Below the pieces are notes generated by a model. The model searched no databases. It worked only from the letters and a program-made list of their open reading frames with translations, and was not told where the DNA came from. 59,376 nucleotides of DNA. Origin: CAJBVG01 sp943371235. GTDB lineage: Bacteria; Bacteroidota; Bacteroidia; Sphingobacteriales; Sphingobacteriaceae. Within the stretch, counting starts at the first letter, position 1. Every line of letters begins with the position of its first letter. The stretch is from assembly GCA_943371235.1 (NCBI GenBank), contig CALRTZ010000015.1, positions 1 through 59,376 on the forward strand. Reading direction: 5' to 3'. The translations under genes were made by a program, and so were the position numbers. This document shows, piece after piece, positions 8,296 through 17,091 of this stretch.

Positions 8296-9711
8296 TTGAC
8301 GTTAATAAAATCTATTTCAGGAATCAGGGGGACTATTGGAGGTCCGGCAGGTGATGCACTTACTCCAATTGATGTAGTAAAGTTTACTGCTGCATATGGA
8401 TATTGGATCATTCAAAAAACTGGAAACAAGAAAATTATCTTAGGCAGAGATGCACGTATTTCTGGTGAAATGGTTCGTAATCTGGTAGTTGGGACTTTAC
8501 AAGGCTTGGGTATCGATGTTATTGACCTAGGCTTATCAACCACACCAACTGTTGAAATGGCAGTACCAATGGAAAACGCAGGCGGTGGTATTATTCTTAC
8601 CGCAAGCCACAATCCAAAACAATGGAATGCTTTAAAATTATTAAACCATAAAGGGGAGTTTATTTCTGATAATGATGGAAAAGAGGTGCTTGCACTAGCT
8701 GAAAGCAACGAAATAACATTTGCAGAAGTAGATCATATTGGTTCTTATGTACAAGACCATTCTTACATCAACAAACATATTGATAAAATATTAGCATTAC
8801 CTTGGGTAGATGTTGAAGCTATTAAAGAACGCAAATTTAAAGTGGTAATAGATTGTGTGAATTCTACTGGAGGTATAGCATTGCCACCTTTGTTGAATGC
8901 ACTGGGAGTAGAGCAAATTTATGAAATATACTGCAATCCAGACGGTAAATTCCCACATAACCCAGAACCATTACCCGAAAACTTAACAGCACTTGCTTCA
9001 GAAGTAACTACCCGAAAAGCAGATTTAGGCATAGCTGTAGATCCAGATGTGGATAGACTTTGCTTTGTTTCGGAAGATGGAAACATGTTTGGCGAAGAGT
9101 ATACTTTAGTTGCCATTGCTGATTTCTTATTGAATAACACATCGCCGGAATTCTTAAAAGAAAAAGGCTATGAATTAAACACGGTTTCTAACCTTTCTTC
9201 TACAAGAGCTTTAAGAGACGTTACAGAGAAAGTAAATGGTAAATACACTGCAGCAGCCGTTGGCGAAGTAAATGTGGTAAATAGGATGAAAGACACCAAG
9301 GCGCTGATTGGAGGAGAAGGTAATGGAGGAGTAATTTTACCAGAATTACATTACGGTAGAGATGCACTTGTAGGAATAGCTTTATTCTTAACACACTTGG
9401 CTAAACAAAAAAAATCATGTTCAGCTTTAAGAGCTTCATATCCTAACTATTTCATCTCTAAGAATAAAATATCATTAACGGCCGATTTAGACATCGATGC
9501 TCTACTGAAAAAAGTAGAACAGAAATACAAAGATCAACCCATCAATACAATTGATGGATTAAAAATTGAGTTTAATAATGAATGGGTGCATTTAAGAAGA
9601 TCTAATACAGAACCGATTATTCGTATTTACTCAGAGAGCCAAACAGAAACTACTGCAAACAATTTAGCGAACAAAATTATGAATGACATTCGCGACTTTA
9701 TGAATAGTTAA
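8296..9711 (+). CDS. glmM: Phosphoglucosamine mutase
   Basis: GlmM converts glucosamine-6-phosphate to glucosamine-1-phosphate for UDP-GlcNAc, peptidoglycan and LPS synthesis. The 471-residue protein has the phosphohexomutase motifs in order: the N-terminal SISGIRGT, the phosphoserine loop TASHNP (S104), the magnesium loop DPDVDR (249-254), the sugar loop GGEGNGG and the phosphate-binding RRSNTEPIIRIY near the C-terminus. Initiation is at TTG (8296); no ATG keeps the GIRG motif. It is two bases from the following cysteine desulfurase gene, so the two are probably co-transcribed. Confidence 0.93.
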   Translation: MTLIKSISGIRGTIGGPAGDALTPIDVVKFTAAYGYWIIQKTGNKKIILGRDARISGEMVRNLVVGTLQGLGIDVIDLGLSTTPTVEMAVPMENAGGGIILTASHNPKQWNALKLLNHKGEFISDNDGKEVLALAESNEITFAEVDHIGSYVQDHSYINKHIDKILALPWVDVEAIKERKFKVVIDCVNSTGGIALPPLLNALGVEQIYEIYCNPDGKFPHNPEPLPENLTALASEVTTRKADLGIAVDPDVDRLCFVSEDGNMFGEEYTLVAIADFLLNNTSPEFLKEKGYELNTVSNLSSTRALRDVTEKVNGKYTAAAVGEVNVVNRMKDTKALIGGEGNGGVILPELHYGRDALVGIALFLTHLAKQKKSCSALRASYPNYFISKNKISLTADLDIDALLKKVEQKYKDQPINTIDGLKIEFNNEWVHLRRSNTEPIIRIYSESQTETTANNLANKIMNDIRDFMNS

Positions 9712-9713
9712 TT

Positions 9714-10853
9714 ATGAACAGGATATATTTAGATAACGCCGCAACTACAGCCATCGATAAAGAAGTATTAGAGGTGATGAAAAATACGATGGAATTTCAA
9801 TTTGGAAATCCATCCTCTATACATGCTCATGGTAGAGAAGTACGTACTATAATTGAAAATGCACGTAAAAGTGTTGCGAAATTATTAAATGCCAGTCCTG
9901 CAGAAATATTTTTTACCTCTGGTGGAACGGAGGCCGATAACATGGCAATTAATTGTGCAATTAATGATTATGGTATTACTCATGCCATTACTAGTAAAAT
10001 TGAGCACCATGCAGTGTTGCACACACTTGAAGTTTTAGAAAAAAATGGTAAAATAAAATTAAGCTTTGTTAACCTTGATGAAAACGGGCATGTAATTTTA
10101 GAACATTTAGAAGAATTGTTAGCCAATAACGAACGCAGTTTTGTTTCGTTAATGCATGCAAATAATGAGCTAGGGAATTTAATTGACCTAGAAAAAATTG
10201 GCGATATATGTGAAAAATACAACGCTATATTTCATAGTGATACTGTTCAAACTCTTGGACATTATGCGCACGATTTATCAAAGTTAAAAGTGCACTTTAT
10301 TACTTGTGCTGCACATAAATTGCACGGACCAAAAGGAGTTGGATTTTTATACATCAACCATACTATAAAAATAAAACCAATGATACACGGAGGTGCCCAA
10401 GAACGTAACATGCGTGGAGGAACCGAAAATGTTTACGGTATTGTTGGCTTAGCCAAAGCATTAGAAATTGCCTATGCAGAACTTAAGGATCATCAAGAAT
10501 ATATTCAAAGTTTGAAATCCTATATGATTGATCAGTTGAAATATAATATTCCTGGTATAAGTTTTAATGGAGATATAAATCCTGATAAAAGTTTATATAC
10601 AGTTTTGAATGTTAGTTTCCCAGAATCAGAAATGGGAGAGATGATGTTATTTAGCCTAGACATTGCAGGTATATCTGCATCTGGCGGCAGTGCTTGTTCA
10701 TCTGGCTCCAACGTTGGCTCTCATGTGTTAACTGCTATTGGATCTCCAAGTAATAGAGCTGCAGTGCGTTTTTCTTTTTGTAAATACAATACAAAGGAAG
10801 AAATAGATATTGTAGTGAAAAAGTTACTAGAATTAGTACCTGTAAAAGCATAA
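9714..10853 (+). CDS. Cysteine desulfurase (NifS/IscS family)
   Basis: This 379-residue PLP enzyme removes sulfur from cysteine to give alanine and a protein persulfide for iron-sulfur or thio-cofactor synthesis. The PLP lysine is in AAHKLHGPKG (K202). The catalytic cysteine loop is SGGSACSSGS (C328). The cofactor-region histidine motif KIEHHAVLH and HSDTVQTLGH are also present. The long Cys loop places it in the IscS/NifS group rather than SufS. No scaffold gene follows. It is two bases after glmM. Confidence 0.92.
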   Translation: MNRIYLDNAATTAIDKEVLEVMKNTMEFQFGNPSSIHAHGREVRTIIENARKSVAKLLNASPAEIFFTSGGTEADNMAINCAINDYGITHAITSKIEHHAVLHTLEVLEKNGKIKLSFVNLDENGHVILEHLEELLANNERSFVSLMHANNELGNLIDLEKIGDICEKYNAIFHSDTVQTLGHYAHDLSKLKVHFITCAAHKLHGPKGVGFLYINHTIKIKPMIHGGAQERNMRGGTENVYGIVGLAKALEIAYAELKDHQEYIQSLKSYMIDQLKYNIPGISFNGDINPDKSLYTVLNVSFPESEMGEMMLFSLDIAGISASGGSACSSGSNVGSHVLTAIGSPSNRAAVRFSFCKYNTKEEIDIVVKKLLELVPVKA

Positions 10854-10916
10854 GTAGCTAAAAATTATTTTTTTTATTTATTGTCTTTCAAGATTTTAGT
10901 ATCTTGTTGGGCAAAT

Positions 10917-13016
10917 ATGAATTACCAAGCTCTCTGTAAAAACTACGTACTCTATTTTTTAATTTCTATTGTAATAATTTCTTGCAATACTGAAAATTAT
11001 AATAAAGATGGAATTCAATTAACTAAAAAGGATAGTTTAATTGTTGGTCGTATAGATAAACTTTTTTTGGCAGCCGATTTCAACAACACTCAACTCATAA
11101 TCGACTCCGTTTTAAAAACAAAAGATTTTAAAAATCATAAATTATATCGATTAAAGATTTTAGAATACAATTCTAAATTGAATTTAAAACTAGGTAAACC
11201 TCAATTAGCCCTCGACGATATCAACCAAATAATTTTCGAATCAGAATATGAACGAGATGACTATAACGATGAGTTTGTAGCAGCAACACTTTTAAAAGGC
11301 TATGTTTATTATGGTTTGGGCGATTATAGATCTGCCTACAAATATTATTTTGCGGCAAGAGAATCTGATTATGAACAAGGTAAAAATTGCGAATTTGCTG
11401 TTTATGATTATCGCATCTCTTTAAGTTTATATCGCCAAAATAAATTCGAAGAAGCGATAGAAAATTTTAAGAAATCATTTATACATTATAGAGATTGTAC
11501 TAATAAAGATTTCTGGACAGAGTTTAAACGCCAAGAAATTCTAAGCAATGTTGGCTTAAGTTATTCCAAACTTCAAATGTATGATTCAGCTTTGTTTTAT
11601 TATGATAGTGCATTAGCATTTATTAAACTAAGCTATAATTTAAAAGATGTTAATCCCGAGTCTTTAAGAGTTGCAGAAGGCGTTGTTTTAGGTAACAAAG
11701 GGAAAGCATACATGGCTCTAAAAAATTATGAAAAAGCATTGCCGTTACTTCATCAAAATGTAATAATTAATAGTCAAAAGAAATATGATAATTTAGATGC
11801 AGTTACTTCTAGAGTAGCATTGGGAGCTTATTATTTAGAAAAAAAAGATTACTTAAAGTTTAATAAAATCACCACCGTACCCGATTCGTATTATACATAT
11901 CCTCATTTCAAAAAACAATTAGTTTTTATTCATCAATTAAAATCTGAGTATTACGAACAAATAGGTAATAATAAACTAGCCTTATTTCATCATAAAAGAT
12001 TAGTAGAGGATAAAGAGTTTTTATTTGCAGAACGACAAAAAATAAACGATTCTGATGTACAACTTTCCCTAGAAAGTTTAGAACGAGAAAACGAATTAAA
12101 TAAGCTAAGTAAGGAAAATCAAAAAAGAGAATATTTTACAAATTTTATTATATACATTTCAGTAGGATTAACTATACTTATTGTTATAATTGGTGTTTTC
12201 TTGAGGGTATCGAACCGAAAAAACAAAGAGTTAAAAGAGTCGAATAGTAAAGTTAGAGCTCAACGAGAATTACTTAAAAAAGCCAATGCTGAAATTACCA
12301 ATAATAATGAAGTGTTAAAACAGAGAGACTTAGAAAAGAATAAAATTTTAAGTATTGTGGCACACGATTTAAGGAATCCAACCAATGCCATCAACTCTAT
12401 AGCAGGTACCTTAAAAGAAGATGATAACCTTACCCCAGATCAACTGGAGTATTTAGATTTAATTGAAATTTCTGCAAAAAGTACCAACGATTTAATTCAT
12501 GAAATTTTACAATTTGCTAAGCCTGGTCAGTTCGATAACGATACAGAATTAGTGGTTTTTAATTGTAAGGAACTATTAACACAAACAGTTTCTTTAACCA
12601 TGTTTAAAGCAAATCAGAAATTTATAAATATTGAATTAGAACCCGTAAATCCTTCATTAAAAATTTACATTAATGTTGAAAAAATGCGTCGAGCAATTAC
12701 TAATATTTTAGTAAATGCTATAAAATTCTCATATCAAAATACAATCATTAATGTATTTTGTACCCATACCACAGATGAATTGAGCATACACATAAAAGAC
12801 CATGGTATTGGAATACCTGATCGAATTAAGGATTCTATTTTTGTGTCTGATCCAATAATTAGAAGAGCCGGTACAGACGGGGAGGCTTCTTATGGTTTAG
12901 GCTTGGCAATCGTAAAACAAATTATTGAAGAACATAATGGTACAATTTCATTCATTTCTAGTAACCAAGGAACACAGTTTACCATTGTACTTCCACTTCA
13001 CAAACAAAACAATTAA
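10917..13016 (+). CDS. Lipoprotein-type TPR sensor histidine kinase
   Basis: The start is set at the ATG at 10917 (699 residues) because it gives a lipoprotein signal, VLYFLISIVIISC, with Cys23; an upstream TTG would bury it. Residues about 60-390 form tetratricopeptide-like helical repeats (for example ATLLKGYVYYGLGDYRSAYKYY and GNKGKAYMALKNYEKALPLL). A second membrane segment (about 407-431) is followed by a coiled coil, the HisKA motif IVAHDLRNP with phospho-acceptor His483, and an HATPase domain with NILVNAIKF, DHGIGIPD and GLGLAIVKQ. This is an extracytoplasmic TPR sensor with a cytoplasmic kinase. No response regulator is adjacent. Confidence 0.88.
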   Translation: MNYQALCKNYVLYFLISIVIISCNTENYNKDGIQLTKKDSLIVGRIDKLFLAADFNNTQLIIDSVLKTKDFKNHKLYRLKILEYNSKLNLKLGKPQLALDDINQIIFESEYERDDYNDEFVAATLLKGYVYYGLGDYRSAYKYYFAARESDYEQGKNCEFAVYDYRISLSLYRQNKFEEAIENFKKSFIHYRDCTNKDFWTEFKRQEILSNVGLSYSKLQMYDSALFYYDSALAFIKLSYNLKDVNPESLRVAEGVVLGNKGKAYMALKNYEKALPLLHQNVIINSQKKYDNLDAVTSRVALGAYYLEKKDYLKFNKITTVPDSYYTYPHFKKQLVFIHQLKSEYYEQIGNNKLALFHHKRLVEDKEFLFAERQKINDSDVQLSLESLERENELNKLSKENQKREYFTNFIIYISVGLTILIVIIGVFLRVSNRKNKELKESNSKVRAQRELLKKANAEITNNNEVLKQRDLEKNKILSIVAHDLRNPTNAINSIAGTLKEDDNLTPDQLEYLDLIEISAKSTNDLIHEILQFAKPGQFDNDTELVVFNCKELLTQTVSLTMFKANQKFINIELEPVNPSLKIYINVEKMRRAITNILVNAIKFSYQNTIINVFCTHTTDELSIHIKDHGIGIPDRIKDSIFVSDPIIRRAGTDGEASYGLGLAIVKQIIEEHNGTISFISSNQGTQFTIVLPLHKQNN

Positions 13017-13048
13017 TTAGTTGTTTAAACATGTAAATATCAATTTAT

Positions 13049-13912
13049 ATGAAACAAGTAAAACAACTTTTATACGCACATCCATATGATATGGGTGGTT
13101 TACCTATTCGTCAGCCTTTTCCTACCAACAATATTGACCATATAGGTCCTTTTATATTATTACACCACGCAAAGGTTAAGGTACCTACACACATTGCACC
13201 TAAAAATGCAGGAGTAGGACCACATCCGCACAGAGGTTTTGCACCTGTAACTTTTATTTTTGAAGGAGCAGTTCACCATAGAGATAGCAGAGGGAATAAT
13301 AGTGTAGTTGAAAAAGGAGGTGTACAATGGATGAATGCGGGAATGGGAGTCATACATAGCGAGCGACCACCAGAAAATATACATGAACTAGGCGGAGTAC
13401 AAGAAATTATTCAGTTATGGGTAAATATTCCGAGTGCTCATAAAAAAGATCAACCACAATACATACCCTTAAATGCGGAGGAATTAACTATTGTAAAATA
13501 CGATGATGATAAAGTGAAGGTAAACATAGTAGCCGGTGAAGTTAACGGATTAAAAGGACCTATTACAGGATTAAGTCCTTTGGCAGCAGCAAGTATTGAG
13601 ATGCAAGCTTCTGGCTCAATTACTATTAACATAACCGAAAATTTTGAATCGTTGATTTACATACTTTCAGGTAAAGTGAAAATTAAAGGCTACGGAGAAG
13701 CGGAACACCATCACGCTGTGGTATTTGATATGAAAGGTGATACCATTGAATTTGAAGCACTTGAAGATACTCGAATTTTGTTTCTCTCTGGAGAAGCAAT
13801 AAATGAGAAAATGGTAGCACAAGGTCCTTTTGTGATGAACTCGGAAAATGAAATTATGGAAGCTTACCGCGATTATCAAATGGGAAAAATGGGAATATTA
13901 ATTGAAGAATAA
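13049..13912 (+). CDS. Pirin family protein
   Basis: The 287-residue protein is a bicupin of the pirin family. The metal site is visible in GPHPHRGFAPVTFIFEG (two histidines) and GVIHSERP (His and Glu). The family C-terminal domain begins near residue 180, with LIYILSGKVKI and a final ILFLSGEAINE. Pirins are non-haem iron proteins with quercetinase or redox-sensor roles; which applies here is unknown. It follows the histidine kinase by 32 bases and precedes an exonuclease by 27 bases, with no clear functional link. Confidence 0.92.
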   Translation: MKQVKQLLYAHPYDMGGLPIRQPFPTNNIDHIGPFILLHHAKVKVPTHIAPKNAGVGPHPHRGFAPVTFIFEGAVHHRDSRGNNSVVEKGGVQWMNAGMGVIHSERPPENIHELGGVQEIIQLWVNIPSAHKKDQPQYIPLNAEELTIVKYDDDKVKVNIVAGEVNGLKGPITGLSPLAAASIEMQASGSITINITENFESLIYILSGKVKIKGYGEAEHHHAVVFDMKGDTIEFEALEDTRILFLSGEAINEKMVAQGPFVMNSENEIMEAYRDYQMGKMGILIEE

Positions 13913-13939
13913 TTCCTATATTGTTGCTTTATTGAACAT

Positions 13940-14755
13940 ATGAGCATCAAATTAAACCTCAAAAAACCAATAGCATTTTTTGATATAGAATCTACAGGAG
14001 TAAATGTAGCGAGTGATCGAATAGTGGAAATTTCTATTTTAAAAATTAATGTAGATGGTACCGAAGAAATAAAAACTAGAAGAATTAATCCGGAGATTCC
14101 TATTCCACTAGAATCCTCTTTAATTCATGGTATATATGATGAGGACATTAAAGATGAGCACACATTTAAACAGATTGCGAAAGGCTTAGCTCAATTCTTG
14201 GAGAATTGCGATTTAGGAGGGTATAATTCTAATAAGTTTGATGTGCCAATTTTAATGGAAGAGTTTTTACGTGCCGAGGTTGATTTTGATATTAGTAAAC
14301 GTAAATTGGTAGATGTTCAAAATATATTCCATCAAATGGAACAAAGAACATTAAAAGCTGCTTACAAATTTTATTGCCACAAAGAATTAGAGAATGCACA
14401 TTCTGCAGAAGCAGACATAAGAGCAACTTATGAAGTGTTGCTTGCTCAATTAGATAAGTATAGAGATACCGAGTTTAAAGATAAACAGGGTAAGGTATAT
14501 GTACCCGTAAAAAATGATGTGGAAGCACTTCATACCTTTACACAAGTACAGAAAAATGTAGATTTTGCTGGTACTATGGTGTACAACGAAAAGGGAGAGG
14601 AGTTATTTAATTTTGGTAAACATAAAGGCAAAAAAGTGAACGAGGTTTTTCAACAAGAGCCAAGTTATTACGATTGGATGATGAATGGAGTGTTTCCGTT
14701 ATTTACCAAAAAGAAATTAACAGAACTAAGGTTAAGAGCCTTCCAAAAATCTTAA
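13940..14755 (+). CDS. 3'-5' exonuclease, DnaQ family with ExoX-like tail
   Basis: This 271-residue protein has a DEDDh exonuclease domain. ExoI is FFDIESTGVN (residues 13-22), ExoII is near YNSNKFDVPIL, and ExoIII is HSAEADIRATYEVL. A separate C-terminal domain (about 215-271) with FGKHKGKKVNEV and SYYDWMMNG resembles the tail of exodeoxyribonuclease X. It probably trims single-stranded 3' ends in repair or proofreading. It is not a subunit of a visible polymerase. Its stop overlaps the stop of the convergent HMG-CoA lyase gene by four bases. Confidence 0.88.
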   Translation: MSIKLNLKKPIAFFDIESTGVNVASDRIVEISILKINVDGTEEIKTRRINPEIPIPLESSLIHGIYDEDIKDEHTFKQIAKGLAQFLENCDLGGYNSNKFDVPILMEEFLRAEVDFDISKRKLVDVQNIFHQMEQRTLKAAYKFYCHKELENAHSAEADIRATYEVLLAQLDKYRDTEFKDKQGKVYVPVKNDVEALHTFTQVQKNVDFAGTMVYNEKGEELFNFGKHKGKKVNEVFQQEPSYYDWMMNGVFPLFTKKKLTELRLRAFQKS

Positions 14756-15612
14756 GGATAAAATACTTTATTGGCCAATTGCATCGACTTTAGGAAGGCT
14801 TCTGTATTTATATCGATCGAAATATTGTTCTCTTGTAAATAAGCTAAGACTGTTTCAGTAGCAATATTCCCTGTTAAATCGTCGCCTGCCATTGGGCAAC
14901 CTCCAAAACCATAAATAGCAGAGTCTATTCTACGGCAACCAGCATTATAAGCAGCTGCAATTTTTTCTAAACGTGCATCCGGTGTAGAATGTAAGTGTGC
15001 ACCAAACTCAACATCTGTAAAAAGAGGAGCAATGTTTCTAAATAAATAATCGATATTCTTTACATCAGAAACTCCAATGGTATCTGAAAAAGCAAGTATT
15101 TTCACACCCATATCTACCAGTTTACGGGTCCATTTTTCCACTACTTCTATACTCCATTCCTCTCCATAAGGATTACCAAAACCCATAGAAATATACACTA
15201 CTAATTCTTTGTTGTTGGAAGAGCACAATTGTTGTATTTCTTCTACTCTAAAAAGCGATTGTTCGATGCTCGAATTGGTATTTCGTTGCTGGAAGGTTTC
15301 TGAAATAGAAAATGGAAATCCTAAATAATTAATTTGCTCAAATTGTACGGCATCTTCTGCGCCTCTAGTATTTGCTACTATTGCAAGGAGTTTGCTTTTT
15401 GTATTTTGTAAATTTAGTTTTGATAAAACTTCTGCTGTATCTCTCATCTGAGGGATTGCCTTCGCAGACACAAAACTTCCAAAATCAATGGTATCAAACC
15501 CAACCTCGAGCAAAGAGTTTATGTATGCTACTTTTTGTTCAGTTGGTACAAAATGATGCAAGCCTTGCATTGCATCTCTTGGGCATTCTATAATTTTAAT
15601 GTCTTGCATCAA
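14752..15612 (-). CDS. Hydroxymethylglutaryl-CoA lyase
   Basis: This 286-residue cytoplasmic enzyme of the DRE-TIM metallolyase family cleaves HMG-CoA to acetyl-CoA and acetoacetate in leucine breakdown. Catalytic features are PRDAMQGL (arginine and aspartate at about residues 11-12), FGSFVSAKAIPQM, the metal histidines in GAHLHST, and the signature cysteine loop YGFGGCPMAGDDLTGN. The motif reads CPMAGDDLTGN rather than the classical CPYAxGASGN, a variant seen in this phylum. It overlaps the NADH dehydrogenase gene by 17 bases, so both are probably one transcript. Leucine dehydrogenase at the start of the window would feed the same route. Confidence 0.88.
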   Translation of the reverse strand: MMQDIKIIECPRDAMQGLHHFVPTEQKVAYINSLLEVGFDTIDFGSFVSAKAIPQMRDTAEVLSKLNLQNTKSKLLAIVANTRGAEDAVQFEQINYLGFPFSISETFQQRNTNSSIEQSLFRVEEIQQLCSSNNKELVVYISMGFGNPYGEEWSIEVVEKWTRKLVDMGVKILAFSDTIGVSDVKNIDYLFRNIAPLFTDVEFGAHLHSTPDARLEKIAAAYNAGCRRIDSAIYGFGGCPMAGDDLTGNIATETVLAYLQENNISIDINTEAFLKSMQLANKVFYP

Positions 15613-16921
15613 TAATTAAATCTTGTTCGTCTTGCATTATTTGTTTGTTCTTACGGTAGGGACGAATAATTAAACGAGTTCCTCTATCATAACTAAAGTA
15701 ATTCCAAATCCAGTTAATCAATACTACCATTTTATTTCTAAAACCAACTAAAAATAAAAGGTGTAAAAACATCCATATAAACCACGCAAAAAAGCCTTGG
15801 AACCTTATAAATGGTAAATCTACCACAGCTTTATTTCTTCCAACAGTAGCCATAGAACCCATATCAAAATACTTAAACGGGTTTAACTTTCTGTTATTAA
15901 TTATATTGATGATGTTTTTAGATAGGTTTTTTGCTTGCTGTAAGGCTACTTGCGCAACGCCTGGGTGTCCGTTAGGGTTTTGCTCAGAAATCATGGCAGC
16001 AACATCGCCAATAGCGTATATATTATCGTATCCTGTAACCTTATTGTATTCATCCACTTTAATTCGGCCGCCTCTTACAAACTCTGCTTTTTCTAAACCT
16101 GGGAACGTAGATGCCTTTACACCCGCAGTCCATATTAGATTGGTAGTTTCTAATACCTTTCCGCTTCTCAATACTGCATTCCTCCCGTCGTAAGATAACA
16201 CTGCGTCATTAGTGCGTATCATTACGCCCATTTCTTTTAAAAACTTATCAGACATTTCCGAAGCTTGTACAGACATGCTGTTTAACACACGATCAGAACT
16301 CTCTACCATGTTGATCTGCATTCTTCGTAGATCTAAATCGGGGTAATCATTCGGTAAAACATGCATTTTTAACTCGGCTAAAGCGCCAGCAGTTTCAACA
16401 CCGGTAGGGCCACCACCCACAATAACGAAATTCATTAATGCCTCTTGCTCATTTATACTGTCTTTTAATAAAGCCTCTTCAAAACTTTGCAAAATCAAAC
16501 TTCTTAGGTTTAGTGCTTCAGGAATACTTTTCATGGGCATCGAATGATTTTCGATCATATCATTCCCGAAGAAATTAGTGGTAGAGCCTGTTGCAATTAC
16601 TAAATAATCGTAATTAATATCACCAATATTGGTAACCAGTTTTTGCTCATTAGTGTTTACCGACTCAACACTTGCCACCCTAAAATAAATGTTTTTATGT
16701 TGTTTAAATATTTTACGCAAGGGAAATGCAATAGAATCTGGTTCTAAACCACCTGTAGCTACTTGGTATAATAAAGGCTGAAAAGTATGATAATTATGCT
16801 TATCAAGCATTAATACTTGAACTTCTTTATCTCTTAAACTTTTGGCTAATTGTATTCCTCCAAAACCTCCACCAACAATTACTACTCTTGGGAAGGATGA
16901 ATTTGGTATTTCTATTGACAT
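15596..16921 (-). CDS. Type II NADH:quinone oxidoreductase
   Basis: This 441-residue flavoprotein transfers electrons from NADH to menaquinone without pumping protons. It has an FAD loop VIVGGGFGGIQLAKSL (about residues 14-29), an NADH loop VIVGGGPTGVETAGALAEL (about 165-183) and the second FAD motif YAIGDVAAM. The C-terminal part (about 375-420) has hydrophobic helices with WFIWMFLHLLFLVGFRNK, the membrane-binding end typical of Bacteroidota NDH-2. It pairs with menaquinone genes elsewhere in the window. It is the first gene of a reverse pair with HMG-CoA lyase. Confidence 0.9.
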   Translation of the reverse strand: MSIEIPNSSFPRVVIVGGGFGGIQLAKSLRDKEVQVLMLDKHNYHTFQPLLYQVATGGLEPDSIAFPLRKIFKQHKNIYFRVASVESVNTNEQKLVTNIGDINYDYLVIATGSTTNFFGNDMIENHSMPMKSIPEALNLRSLILQSFEEALLKDSINEQEALMNFVIVGGGPTGVETAGALAELKMHVLPNDYPDLDLRRMQINMVESSDRVLNSMSVQASEMSDKFLKEMGVMIRTNDAVLSYDGRNAVLRSGKVLETTNLIWTAGVKASTFPGLEKAEFVRGGRIKVDEYNKVTGYDNIYAIGDVAAMISEQNPNGHPGVAQVALQQAKNLSKNIINIINNRKLNPFKYFDMGSMATVGRNKAVVDLPFIRFQGFFAWFIWMFLHLLFLVGFRNKMVVLINWIWNYFSYDRGTRLIIRPYRKNKQIMQDEQDLIIDARH

Positions 16922-16976
16922 TTTTATATAAGTATATAATAATAAGTATTAAGTACTTGGATTGTTTTTACTAATG

Positions 16977-16984
16977 CAAAAATA
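16977..16984 (-). promoter_or_regulatory. Candidate promoter -7 element for NADH dehydrogenase
   Basis: On the reverse strand this reads TATTTTTG, matching TAnnTTTG, with a leader of about 50 bases. No convincing -33 box is seen. Confidence 0.35.
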
Positions 16985-17036
16985 GTATAATTAGTTGATA
17001 GTAATTCAGGGTAAATAGCTGTCAATTTGGTACAAA

Positions 17037-17070
17037 AAAAATCCCGATGTTTTGAGGCATCGGGATTTTT
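17037..17070 (-). terminator. Intrinsic terminator after the Calx-beta gene
   Basis: Arms AAAAATCCCGATG (17037-17049) and CATCGGGATTTTT (17058-17070) form a 13-bp perfect stem with an 8-base loop. On the reverse strand it ends in a run of T, fitting the gene that ends at 17092. Confidence 0.88.
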
Positions 17071-17091
17071 AGATTTTACTGGATTCTAGTA

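Noticed and set aside
10881..10916. Upstream TTG start for the histidine kinase
   Set aside because: It adds 12 residues ahead of a good lipoprotein signal, whose cysteine position would then be wrong.
16922..17036. Possible small RNA or riboswitch upstream of NADH dehydrogenase
   Set aside because: Only an AT-rich leader and a weak -7 box are visible, with no stable conserved structure.
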